DNA of 19,885 bases from Liolophura sinensis. Its lineage: Eukaryota > Mollusca > Polyplacophora > Chitonida > Chitonidae. This document shows positions 1 to 9,904 of the stretch, piece after piece. The notes under the pieces were generated by a model. It was not told the origin of the DNA. It saw only the letters and a list, made by a program, of their open reading frames with translations, and ran no database searches. Where the stretch lies: positions 1 to 19,885 of the forward strand of contig NW_027018507.1 in NCBI RefSeq assembly GCF_032854445.1. The letters run 5' to 3'. Position 1 is the first letter of the stretch. Each line of letters begins with the position of its first letter. Position numbers and translations under genes: made by a program.

Positions 1-96
1 AGATGCCTGGCCCAATTGCGCATCTTTTGGCACCTTATTGATGTGGGTCAGTGTTCAATTGTACTTTTTACAGCAGACTGTATCATGTACCTTGTG

Positions 97-110
97 TTTT
101 TTTTATATAC
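97..110. promoter_or_regulatory. TATA-like motif with T run, once per monomer
   Basis: Eight T are followed by ATATAC. Read on the plus strand this holds TATATA (104-109). Read on the minus strand it is TATATA followed by a run of A, which fits the eukaryotic TATA-box consensus better. It recurs in every unit at the same place with a run length of 7-9 T. No transcription start can be shown from sequence, so promoter activity is only a possibility. Confidence 0.2.
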
Positions 111-152
111 AAATGGTGTGGTTTTTCTACATGTAGATAAAGACATTGAGTT

Positions 153-176
153 TGTCTTCGACTTAGAAGTAAGACA
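153..176 (+). other. Small hairpin, once per monomer
   Basis: TGTCTT (153-158) can pair with AAGACA (171-176). An inner ACT (161-163) can pair with AGT (168-170) around a TAGA loop. The arms are almost invariant across the array. In the class d units A177 can pair with T152 and adds one pair to the stem rather than breaking it. This is short for a functional structure, and no function can be assigned. Confidence 0.3.
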
Positions 177-194
177 TTTGCTGGGTGAGTTAAA

Positions 195-207
195 TGGGCT
201 TGGCCCA
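195..207 (+). other. GC hairpin TGGGC-TTG-GCCCA, once per monomer
   Basis: A five-pair stem with a three-base loop. Class d units change only the loop (G202 to T). M7 loses the closing pair (A203), M24 has a G-U replacement (T205), and M36 has a base deleted. The GACGTC palindrome (215-220) follows eight bases later. Confidence 0.35.
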
Positions 208-485
208 AAGATTTGACGTCGTCTGGGCTACCGAAGGGCACATAACTTATAATGAAAAGTTGAATATAGTAATGACCAGTCGCCATTGTACATAGTTAAT
301 GTAGCCGATTTCAATTAGAAAAAATACCAGGCAAAAATCCAAAAGTGGAAAAACTGTTCCAATGCTGCTGGTAAGAGGCTAATCCGACGTATTTTTTGAC
401 GAGAAATCGAATGGTGCAAACCGCGTTGCTCTCCGACCAATACTTTTGGCTGTAGCCACAAATGAATAATTATTGATGTCAAGAT

Positions 486-491
486 CACGTG
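486..491. promoter_or_regulatory. CACGTG (E-box-like palindrome), in most monomers
   Basis: CACGTG matches the canonical E-box bound by bHLH-type factors. It occurs once per unit. It is changed to CGCGTG in M3, M5, M10, M13 and M15, which are exactly the class b and d units. A six-base palindrome arises by chance often, so binding is unproven. Confidence 0.25.
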
Positions 492-550
492 CCCAGCAAC
501 GGCTCTTACTCCATGGAAACCAAGGAAATTTGCAATTTTTCAACAGCTGG

Positions 551-1100
551 AGATGCCTGGCCCAATTGCGCATCTTTTGGCACCTTATTGATGTGGGTCA
601 GTGTTCAATTGTACTTTTTACAGCGGACTGTATCATGTACCTTGTGTTTTTTTTATATACAAATGGTGTGGTTTTTCTACATGTAGATAAAGACATTGAG
701 TTTGTCTTCGACTTAGAAGTAAGACATTTGCTGGGTGAGTTAAATGGGCTTGGCCCAAAGATTTGACGTCGTCTGGGCTACCGAAGGGCACATAACTTAT
801 AATGAAAAGTTGAATATAGTAATGACCAGTCGCGATTGTACATAGTTAATGTAGCCGATTTCAATTAGCAAAAAGACCAGGCAAAAATCCAAAAGTGGAA
901 AAACTGTTCCAATGCTGCTGGTAAGAGGCTAATCCGACGTATTTTTTGACGAGAAATCGAATGGTGCAAACCGCGTTGCTCTCCGACCAATACTTTTGGC
1001 TGTAGCCACAAATGAATAATCATTGATGTCAAGATCACGTGCCCAGCAACGGCTCTTACTACATGGAAACCAAGGAAATTTGCAATTTGTCAACAGCTGG
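551..1100 (+). repeat. Satellite monomer M2, class a variant
   Basis: 550 bp. C319 and G325 are present, with A511 (base 1061) and G539 (base 1089). It differs from the other class a units by T86 and G325. Confidence 0.93.
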
Positions 1101-1651
1101 AGATGCCTGGCCCAATTGCGCATCTTTTGGCACCTTATTGATGTGGGTCAGTGTTAAATTGTACTTTTTACAGCGGACTGTATCAAGTACCTTGTGTTTT
1201 TTTTATATACAAATGGTGTGGTTTTTCTACATGTAGATAAAGACATTGAGTTTGTCTTCGACTTAGAAGTAAGACATTTGCTGGGTGAGTTAAATGGGCT
1301 TGGCCCAAAGATTTGACGTCGTCTGGGCTACCGAAGGGCACATAACTTATAATGAAAAGTTGAATATAGTAATGACCAGTCGCGATTGTACATAGTTAAT
1401 GTAGCCGATTTCAATTAGAAAAAAATACCAGGCAAAAATCCAAAAGTGGAAAAACTGTTCCAATGCTGCTGGTAAGAGGCTAATCCGACGTATTTTTTGA
1501 CGAGAAATCGAATGGTGCAAACCGCGTTGCTCTCCGACCAATACTTTTGGCTGTAGCCACAAATGAATAATCATTGATGTCAAGATCGCGTGCCCAGCAA
1601 CGGCTCTTACTCCATGGAAACCAAGGAAATTTGCAATTTTTCAACAGCTGG
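1101..1651 (+). repeat. Satellite monomer M3, class b variant
   Basis: 551 bp; the extra base is a seventh A in the run following position 318. G487 (base 1588) changes CACGTG to CGCGTG. A56 (base 1156) creates an in-frame TAA in the 97-codon frame that is open in many other units. Confidence 0.93.
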
Positions 1652-2202
1652 AGATGCCTGGCCCAATTGCGCATCTTTTGGCACCTTATTGATGTGGGTC
1701 AGTGTTCAATTGTACTTTTTACAGCGGACTGTATCAAGTACCTTGTGTTTTTTTTTATATACAAATGGTGTGGTTTTTCTACATGTAGATAAAGACATTG
1801 AGTTTGTCTTCGACTTAGAAGTAAGACATTTGCTGGGTGAGTTAAATGGGCTTGGCCCAAAGATTTGACGTCGTCTGGGCTACCGAAGGGCACATAACTT
1901 ATAATGAAAAGTTGAATATAGTAATGACCAGTCGCCATTGTACATAGTTAATGTAGCCGATTTCAATTAGAAAAAATACCAGGCAAAAATCCAAAAGTAG
2001 AAAAACTGCTCCAATGCTGCTGGTAAGAGGCTAATCCGACGTATTTTTTGACGAGAAATCGAATGGTGCAAACCGCGTTGCTCTCCGACCAATACTTTTG
2101 GCTGTAGCCACAAATGAATAATCATTGATGTCAAGATCACGTGCCCAGCAACGGCTCTTACTCCATGGAAACCAAGGAAATTTGCAATTTTTCAACAGCT
2201 GG
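1652..2202 (+). repeat. Satellite monomer M4, class c
   Basis: 551 bp because of nine T in the T run. C284 (base 1936), A347 and C357 are present. C284 destroys the TCGCGA palindrome. Confidence 0.93.
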
Positions 2203-2752
2203 AGATGCCTGGCCCAATTGCGCATCTTTTGGCACCTTATTGATGTGGGTCAGTGTTCAATTGTACTTTTTACAGCGGACTGTATCAAGTACCTTGTGTT
2301 TTTTTTATATACAAATGGTGTGGTTTTTCTACATGTAGATAAAGACATTGAGATTGTCTTCGACTTAGAAGTAAGACAACTGCTGGGTGAGTTAAATGGG
2401 CTTTGCCCAAAGATTTGACGTCCTCTGGGCTACCGAAGGGCACATAACTTATAATGAAAAGTTGAATATAGTAATGACCAGTCGCGATTGTACATAGTTA
2501 ATGTAGCCGATTTCAATTAGCAAAAAGACCAGGTAAAAATCCAAAAGTAGAAAAACTGTTCCAATGCTGCTGCTAAGAGGCTAATCCGACGTATTTTTTG
2601 ACGAGAAATCGAATGGTGCAAACCGCGTTGCTCTCCGACCAATACTTTTGGCTGTAGCCACAAATGAATAATCATTGATGTCAAGATCGCGTGCCCAGCA
2701 ACGGCTCTTACTCCATGGAAACCAAGGAAATTTGCAATTTTTCAACAGCTGG
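2203..2752 (+). repeat. Satellite monomer M5, class d (most divergent class)
   Basis: 550 bp. A177, C178, T202, C221 (base 2423), C319, G325, T332, A347, C371 (base 2573) and G487 (base 2689) are all present, plus a private A at position 151. C371 removes the GT of the GTAAGA donor-like motif. Confidence 0.93.
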
Positions 2753-3302
2753 AGATGCCTGGCCCAATTGCGCATCTTTTGGCACCTTATTGATGTGGGT
2801 CAGTGTTCAATTGTACTTTTTACAGCGGACTGTATCAAGTACCTTGTGTTTTTTTTATATACAAATGGTGTGGTTTTTCTACATGTAGATAAAGACATTG
2901 AGTTTGTCTTCGACTTAGAAGTAAGACATTTGCTGGGTGAGTTAAATGGGCTTGGCCCAAAGATTTGACGTCGTCTGGGCTACCGAAGGGCACATAACTT
3001 ATAATGAAAAGTTGAATATACTAATGACCAGTCGCGATTGTACATAGTTAATGTAGCCGATTTCAATTAGAAAAAATACCAGGCAAAAATCCAAAAGTGG
3101 AAAAACTGTTCCAATGCTGCTGGTAAGAGGCTAATCCGACGTATTTTTTGACGAGAAATCGAATGGTGCAAACCGCGTTGCTCTCCGACCAATACTTTTG
3201 GCTGTAGCCACAAATGAATAATCATGGATGTCAAGATCACGTGCCCAGCAACGGCTCTTACTCCATGGAAACCAAGGAAATTTGCAATTTTTCAACAGCT
3301 GG
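2753..3302 (+). repeat. Satellite monomer M6, class e
   Basis: 550 bp. C269 (base 3021) is the marker. A private G at position 474 makes the local sequence CATGGATG. Confidence 0.93.
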
Positions 3303-3853
3303 AGATGCCTGGCCCAATTGCGCATCTTTTGGCACCTTATTGATGTGGGTCAGTGTTCAATTGTACTTTTTACAGCGGACTGTATCAAGTACCTTGTGTT
3401 TTTTTTTATATACAAATGGTGTGGTTTTTCTACATGTAGATAAAGACATTGAGTTTGTCTTCGACTTAGAAGTAAGACATTTGTTGGGTGAGTTAAATGG
3501 GCTTGACCCAAAGATTTGACGTCGTCTGGGCTACCGAAGGGCACATAACTTATAATGAAAAGTTGAATATAGTAATGACCAGTCGCGATTGTACATAGTT
3601 AATGTAGCCGATTTCAATTAGAAAAAATACCAGGCAAAAATCCAAAAGTGGAAAAACTGTTCCAATGCTGCTGGTAAGAGGCTAATCCGACGTATTTTTT
3701 GACGAGAAATCGAATGGTGCAAACCGCGTTGCTCTCCGACCAATACTTTTGGCTGTAGCCACAAATGAATAATCATTGATGTCAAGATCACGTGCCCAGC
3801 AACGGCTCTTACTCCATGGAAACCAAGGAAATTTGCAATTTTTCAACAGCTGG
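3303..3853 (+). repeat. Satellite monomer M7, class f
   Basis: 551 bp because of nine T. Private changes are T181 and A203. A203 breaks the closing pair of the small TGGGC/GCCCA hairpin. Confidence 0.93.
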
Positions 3854-4403
3854 AGATGCCTGGCCCAGTTGCGCATCTTTTGGCACCTTATTGATGTGGG
3901 TCAGTGTTCAATTGTACTTTTTACAGCAGACTTTATCATGTACCTTGTGTTTTTTTTATATACAAATGGTGTTGTTTTTCTACATGTAGATAAAGACATT
4001 GAGTTTGTCTTCGACTTAGAAGTAAGACATTTGCTGGGTGAGTTAAATGGGCTTGGCCCAAAGATTTGACGTCGTCTGGGCTACCGAAGGGCACATAACT
4101 TATAATGAAAAGTTGAATATAGTAATGACCAGTCGCGATTGTACATAGTTAATGTAGCCGATTTCAATTAGAAAAAATACCAGGCAAAAATCCAAAAGTG
4201 GAAAAACTGTTCCAATGCTGCTGGTAAGAGGCTAATCCGACGTATTTTTTGACGAGAAATCGAATGGTGCAAACCGCGTTGCTCTCCGACCAATACTTTT
4301 GGCTGTAGCCACAAATGAATAATTATTGATGTCAAGATCACGTGCCCAGCAACGGCTCTTACTCCATGGAAACCAAGGAAATTTGCAATTTTTCAACAGC
4401 TGG
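3854..4403 (+). repeat. Satellite monomer M8, class g
   Basis: 550 bp. G15 (base 3868), A75, T80, T86 and T471 (base 4324) are present. T120 (base 3973) is private. Confidence 0.93.
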
Positions 4404-4953
4404 AGATGCCTGGCCCAATTGCGCATCTTTTGGCACCTTATTGATGTGGGTCAGTGTTCAATTGTACTTTTTACAGCGGACTGTATCAAGTACCTTGTGT
4501 TTTTTTTATATACAAATGGTGTGGTTTTTCTACATGTAGATAAAGACATTGAGTTTGTCTTCGACTTAGAAGTAAGACATTTGCTGGGTGAGTTAAATGG
4601 GCTTGGCCCAAAGATTTGACGTCGTCTGGGCTACCGAAGGGCACATAACTTATAATGAAAAGTTGAATATAGTAATGACCAGTCGCGATTGTACATAGTT
4701 AATGTAGCCGATTTCAATTAGCAAAAATACCAGGCAAAAATCCAAAAGTGGAAAAACTGTTCCAATGCTGCTGGTAAGAGGCTAATCCGACGTATTTTTT
4801 GACGAGAAATCGAATGGTGCAAACCGCGTTGCTCTCCGACCAATACTTTTGGCTGTAGCCACAAATGAATAATCATTGATGTCAAGATCACGTGCCCAGC
4901 AACGGCTCTTACTACATGGAAACCAAGGAAATTTGCAATTTGTCAACAGCTGG
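4404..4953 (+). repeat. Satellite monomer M9, class a
   Basis: 550 bp. C319 with T325, A511 (base 4914) and G539 (base 4942). It appears identical to M12 and M19. Confidence 0.94.
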
Positions 4954-5503
4954 AGATGCCTGGCCCAATTGCGCATCTTTTGGCACCTTATTGATGTGGG
5001 TCAGTGTTCAATTGTACTTTTTACAGCGGACTGTATCAAGTACCTTGTGTTTTTTTTATATACAAATGGTGTGGTTTTTCTACATGTAGATAAAGACATT
5101 GAGTTTGTCTTCGACTTAGAAGTAAGACATTTGCTGGGTGAGTTAAATGGGCTTGGCCCAAAGATTTGACGTCGTCTGGGCTACCGAAGGGCACATAACT
5201 TATAATGAAAAGTTGAATATAGTAATGACCAGTCGCGATTGTACATAGTTAATGTAGCCGATTTCAATTAGAAAAAATACCAGGCAAAAATCCAAAAGTG
5301 GAAAAACTGTTCCAATGCTGCTGGTAAGAGGCTAATCCGACGTATTTTTTGACGAGAAATCGAATGGTGCAAACCGCGTTGCTCTCCGACCAATACTTTT
5401 GGCTGTAGCCACAAATGAATAATCATTGATGTCAAGATCGCGTGCCCAGCAACGGCTCTTACTCCATGGAAACCAAGGAAATTTGCAATTTTTCAACAGC
5501 TGG
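4954..5503 (+). repeat. Satellite monomer M10, class b
   Basis: 550 bp. G487 (base 5440) is the only marker departing from the common form. It appears identical to M13. Confidence 0.94.
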
Positions 5504-6053
5504 AGATGCCTGGCCCAATTGCGCATCTTTTGGCACCTTATTGATGTGGGTCAGTGTTCAATTGTACTTTTTACAGCGGACTGTATCAAGTACCTTGTGT
5601 TTTTTTTATATACAAATGGTGTGGTTTTTCTACATGTAGATAAAGACATTGAGTTTGTCTTCGACTTAGAAGTAAGACATTTGCTGGGTGAGTTAAATGG
5701 GCTTGGCCCAAAGATTTGACGTCGTCTGGGCTACCGAAGGGCACATAACTTATAATGAAAAGTTGAATATAGTAATGACCAGTCGCCATTGTACATAGTT
5801 AATGTAGCCGATTTCAATTAGAAAAAATACCAGGCAAAAATCCAAAAGTAGAAACACTGCTCCAATGCTGCTGGTAAGAGGCTAATCCGACGTATTTTTT
5901 GACGAGAAATCGAATGGTGCAAACCGCGTTGCTCTCCGACCAATACTTTTGGCTGTAGCCACAAATGAATAATCATTGATGTCAAGATCACGTGCCCAGC
6001 AACGGCTCTTACTCCATGGAAACCAAGGAAATTTGCAATTTTTCAACAGCTGG
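5504..6053 (+). repeat. Satellite monomer M11, class c
   Basis: 550 bp. C284 (base 5787), A347 and C357, with a private C at position 352 (base 5855). Otherwise it matches M14. Confidence 0.94.
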
Positions 6054-6603
6054 AGATGCCTGGCCCAATTGCGCATCTTTTGGCACCTTATTGATGTGGG
6101 TCAGTGTTCAATTGTACTTTTTACAGCGGACTGTATCAAGTACCTTGTGTTTTTTTTATATACAAATGGTGTGGTTTTTCTACATGTAGATAAAGACATT
6201 GAGTTTGTCTTCGACTTAGAAGTAAGACATTTGCTGGGTGAGTTAAATGGGCTTGGCCCAAAGATTTGACGTCGTCTGGGCTACCGAAGGGCACATAACT
6301 TATAATGAAAAGTTGAATATAGTAATGACCAGTCGCGATTGTACATAGTTAATGTAGCCGATTTCAATTAGCAAAAATACCAGGCAAAAATCCAAAAGTG
6401 GAAAAACTGTTCCAATGCTGCTGGTAAGAGGCTAATCCGACGTATTTTTTGACGAGAAATCGAATGGTGCAAACCGCGTTGCTCTCCGACCAATACTTTT
6501 GGCTGTAGCCACAAATGAATAATCATTGATGTCAAGATCACGTGCCCAGCAACGGCTCTTACTACATGGAAACCAAGGAAATTTGCAATTTGTCAACAGC
6601 TGG
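6054..6603 (+). repeat. Satellite monomer M12, class a
   Basis: 550 bp. C319, A511 (base 6564) and G539 (base 6592). Confidence 0.94.
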
Positions 6604-7153
6604 AGATGCCTGGCCCAATTGCGCATCTTTTGGCACCTTATTGATGTGGGTCAGTGTTCAATTGTACTTTTTACAGCGGACTGTATCAAGTACCTTGTGT
6701 TTTTTTTATATACAAATGGTGTGGTTTTTCTACATGTAGATAAAGACATTGAGTTTGTCTTCGACTTAGAAGTAAGACATTTGCTGGGTGAGTTAAATGG
6801 GCTTGGCCCAAAGATTTGACGTCGTCTGGGCTACCGAAGGGCACATAACTTATAATGAAAAGTTGAATATAGTAATGACCAGTCGCGATTGTACATAGTT
6901 AATGTAGCCGATTTCAATTAGAAAAAATACCAGGCAAAAATCCAAAAGTGGAAAAACTGTTCCAATGCTGCTGGTAAGAGGCTAATCCGACGTATTTTTT
7001 GACGAGAAATCGAATGGTGCAAACCGCGTTGCTCTCCGACCAATACTTTTGGCTGTAGCCACAAATGAATAATCATTGATGTCAAGATCGCGTGCCCAGC
7101 AACGGCTCTTACTCCATGGAAACCAAGGAAATTTGCAATTTTTCAACAGCTGG
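6604..7153 (+). repeat. Satellite monomer M13, class b
   Basis: 550 bp. G487 (base 7090). Confidence 0.94.
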
Positions 7154-7703
7154 AGATGCCTGGCCCAATTGCGCATCTTTTGGCACCTTATTGATGTGGG
7201 TCAGTGTTCAATTGTACTTTTTACAGCGGACTGTATCAAGTACCTTGTGTTTTTTTTATATACAAATGGTGTGGTTTTTCTACATGTAGATAAAGACATT
7301 GAGTTTGTCTTCGACTTAGAAGTAAGACATTTGCTGGGTGAGTTAAATGGGCTTGGCCCAAAGATTTGACGTCGTCTGGGCTACCGAAGGGCACATAACT
7401 TATAATGAAAAGTTGAATATAGTAATGACCAGTCGCCATTGTACATAGTTAATGTAGCCGATTTCAATTAGAAAAAATACCAGGCAAAAATCCAAAAGTA
7501 GAAAAACTGCTCCAATGCTGCTGGTAAGAGGCTAATCCGACGTATTTTTTGACGAGAAATCGAATGGTGCAAACCGCGTTGCTCTCCGACCAATACTTTT
7601 GGCTGTAGCCACAAATGAATAATCATTGATGTCAAGATCACGTGCCCAGCAACGGCTCTTACTCCATGGAAACCAAGGAAATTTGCAATTTTTCAACAGC
7701 TGG
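7154..7703 (+). repeat. Satellite monomer M14, class c
   Basis: 550 bp. C284 (base 7437), A347 and C357. Its T run has eight T, where the matching M4 has nine. Confidence 0.94.
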
Positions 7704-8253
7704 AGATGCCTGGCCCAATTGCGCATCTTTTGGCACCTTATTGATGTGGGTCAGTGTTCAATTGTACTTTTTACAGCGGACTGTATCAAGTACCTTGTGT
7801 TTTTTTTATATACAAATGGTGTGGTTTTTCTACATGTAGATAAAGACATTGAGTTTGTCTTCGACTTAGAAGTAAGACAACTGCTGGGTGAGTTAAATGG
7901 GCTTTGCCCAAAGATTTGACGTCCTCTGGGCTACCGAAGGGCACATAACTTATAATGAAAAGTTGAATATAGTAATGACCAGTCGCGATTGTACATAGTT
8001 AATGTAGCCGATTTCAATTAGCAAAAAGACCAGGTAAAAATCCAAAAGTAGAAAAACTGTTCCAATGCTGCTGCTAAGAGGCTAATCCGACGTATTTTTT
8101 GACGAGAAATCGAATGGTGCAAACCGCGTTGCTCTCCGACCAATATTTTTGGCTGTAGCCACAAATGAATAATCATTGATGTCAAGATCGCGTGCCCAGC
8201 AACGGCTCTTACTCCATGGAAACCAAGGAAATTTGCAATTTTTCAACAGCTGG
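7704..8253 (+). repeat. Satellite monomer M15, class d
   Basis: 550 bp. It shares the ten class d markers with M5, including C371 (base 8074) and G487 (base 8190). T443 (base 8146) is the main difference, and it lacks the A151 of M5. Confidence 0.94.
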
Positions 8254-8803
8254 AGATGCCTGGCCCAATTGCGCATCTTTTGGCACCTTATTGATGTGGG
8301 TCAGTGTTCAATTGTACTTTTTACAGCGGACTGTATCAAGTACCTTGTGTTTTTTTTATATACAAATGGTGTGGTTTTTCTACATGTAGATAAAGACATT
8401 GAGTTTGTCTTCGACTTAGAAGTAAGACATTTGCTGGGTGAGTTAAATGGGCTTGGCCCAAAGATTTGACGTCGTCTGGGCTACCGAAGGGCACATAACT
8501 TATAATGAAAAGTTGAATATACTAATGACCAGTCGCGATTGTACATAGTTAATGTAGCCGATTTCAATTAGAAAAAATACCAGGCAAAAATCCAAAAGTG
8601 GAAAAACTGTTCCAATGCTGCTGGTAAGAGGCTAATCCGACGTATTTTTTGACGAGAAATCGAATGGTGCAAACCGCGTTGCTCTCCGACCAATACTTTT
8701 GGCTGTAGCCACAAATGAATAATCATTGATGTCAAGATCACGTGCCCAGCAACGGCTCTTACTCCATGGAAACCAAGGAAATTTGCAATTTTTCAACAGC
8801 TGG
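8254..8803 (+). repeat. Satellite monomer M16, class e
   Basis: 550 bp. C269 (base 8522). It lacks the G474 of M6. Confidence 0.94.
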
Positions 8804-9354
8804 AGATGCCTGGCCCAATTGCGCATCTTTTGGCACCTTATTGATGTGGGTCAGTGTTCAATTGTACTTTTTACAGCGGACTGTATCAAGTACCTTGTGT
8901 TTTTTTTTATATACAAATGGTGTGGTTTTTCTACATGTAGATAAAGACATTGAGTTTGTCTTCGACTTAGAAGTAAGACATTTGCTGGGTGAGTTAAATG
9001 GGCTTGGCCCAAAGATTTGACGTCGTCTGGGCTACCGAAGGGCACATAACTTATAATGAAAAGTTGAATATAGTAATGACCAGTCGCGATTGTACATAGT
9101 TAATGTAGCCGATTTCAATTAGAAAAAATACCAGGCAAAAATCCAAAAGTGGAAAAACTGTTCCAATGCTGCTGGTAAGAGGCTAATCCGACGTATTTTT
9201 TGACGAGAAATCGAATGGTGCAAACCGCGTTGCTCTCCGACCAATACTTTTGGCTGTAGCCACAAATGAATAATCATTGATGTCAAGATCACGTGCCCAG
9301 CAACGGCTCTTACTCCATGGAAACCAAGGAAATTTGCAATTTTTCAACAGCTGG
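8804..9354 (+). repeat. Satellite monomer M17, class f
   Basis: 551 bp with nine T. It lacks the T181 and A203 of M7. Confidence 0.94.
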
Positions 9355-9904
9355 AGATGCCTGGCCCAGTTGCGCATCTTTTGGCACCTTATTGATGTGG
9401 GTCAGTGTTCAATTGTACTTTTTACAGCAGACTTTATCATGTACCTTGTGTTTTTTTTATATACAAATGGTGTGGTTTTTCTACATGTAGATAAAGACAT
9501 TGAGTTTGTCTTCGACTTAGAAGTAAGACATTTGCTGGGTGAGTTAAATGGGCTTGGCCCAAAGATTTGACGTCGTCTGGGCTACCGAAGGGCACATAAC
9601 TTATAATGAAAAGTTGAATATAGTAATGACCAGTCGCGATTGTACATAGTTAATGTAGCCGATTTCAATTAGAAAAAATACCAGGCAAAAATCCAAAAGT
9701 GGAAAAACTGTTCCAATGCTGCTGGTAAGAGGCTAATCCGACGTATTTTTTGACGAGAAATCGAATGGTGCAAACCGCGTTGCTCTCCGACCAATACTTT
9801 TGGCTGTAGCCACAAATGAATAATTATTGATGTCAAGATCACGTGCCCAGCAACGGCTCTTACTCCATGGAAACCAAGGAAATTTGCAATTTTTCAACAG
9901 CTGG
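9355..9904 (+). repeat. Satellite monomer M18, class g
   Basis: 550 bp. G15 (base 9369), A75, T80, T86 and T471 (base 9825). Confidence 0.94.

Larger units (their letters stand above)
1..550 (+). repeat. Satellite monomer M1 (reference numbering)
   Basis: 550 bp. It carries A75, T86, C284 and T471. C284 is otherwise the class c marker and T471 the class g marker, so this unit is a mosaic. It directly precedes the first class a unit, the place a class g unit would occupy. Confidence 0.95.
551..4403 (+). repeat. Higher-order repeat block 1: seven monomers, order abcdefg (M2-M8)
   Basis: Seven successive units carry distinct marker bases. Class a: C319, A511, G539. Class b: G487. Class c: C284, A347, C357. 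Class d: ten changes including A177, C178, T202, C221 and C371. Class e: C269. Class f: nine T in the T run. Class g: G15, A75, T80, T86, T471. The same order returns at 6054-9904. M2 and M3 are slightly looser matches to their classes: M2 has T86 and G325, and M3 has A56 and one extra A. The relationship is therefore clearest from M4 to M8. Confidence 0.85.
4404..6053 (+). repeat. Extra abc trimer (M9-M11), 1650-bp segmental duplicate of M12-M14
   Basis: These three units show markers a, b, c in order and are followed directly by a second abc set starting at 6054. Read side by side, the two 1650-bp segments appear to differ at a single base (C at 5855, unit position 352, against A at 7505). 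This is a recent tandem duplication of three units, inserted between two seven-unit blocks. Confidence 0.88.
6054..9904 (+). repeat. Higher-order repeat block 2: abcdefg (M12-M18)
   Basis: This block matches M2-M8 class by class at an offset of ten units (about 5501 bp). From M14 to M18 I count only about eight differences from M4-M8. They are one T in the T run, position 151 in the d unit, 443 in the d unit, 474 in the e unit, 181 and 203 in the f unit, and 120 in the g unit, plus possibly one I missed. M19 (class a) continues the match with M9. Confidence 0.88.

Noticed and set aside
127-136. CTACATGTAG ten-base palindrome and other six-base palindromes (GACGTC, TCGCGA, CCATGG, CAGCTG, CAATTG)
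   Set aside because: Perfect but short palindromes of this kind are expected at this rate by chance. They are useful as restriction markers for the unit, not evidence of function.
83-286. 67-codon minus-strand open frame
   Set aside because: It is open only in units with C284 and an eight-T run, and closed or altered in most others. There is no recognised motif.
379-573. 64-codon minus-strand open frame present across nearly every unit boundary
   Set aside because: It persists because few variants fall there. It matches no family I know, and substitutions that do fall there change the amino acid freely (K/T, W/C, N/D). It is a by-product of the repeat.
473-766. 97-codon plus-strand open frame, repeated intact in 24 places with a hydrophobic middle section
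   Set aside because: The unit length is not a multiple of 3. The frame is ended early by TAA in M3, M25 and M36 (A56) and by TAG at the M27/M28 junction. It is shifted by changes in the T run in M4, M7, M17, M23, M31 and M34, and by indels in M33. There is no selection on the frame and no recognised domain.
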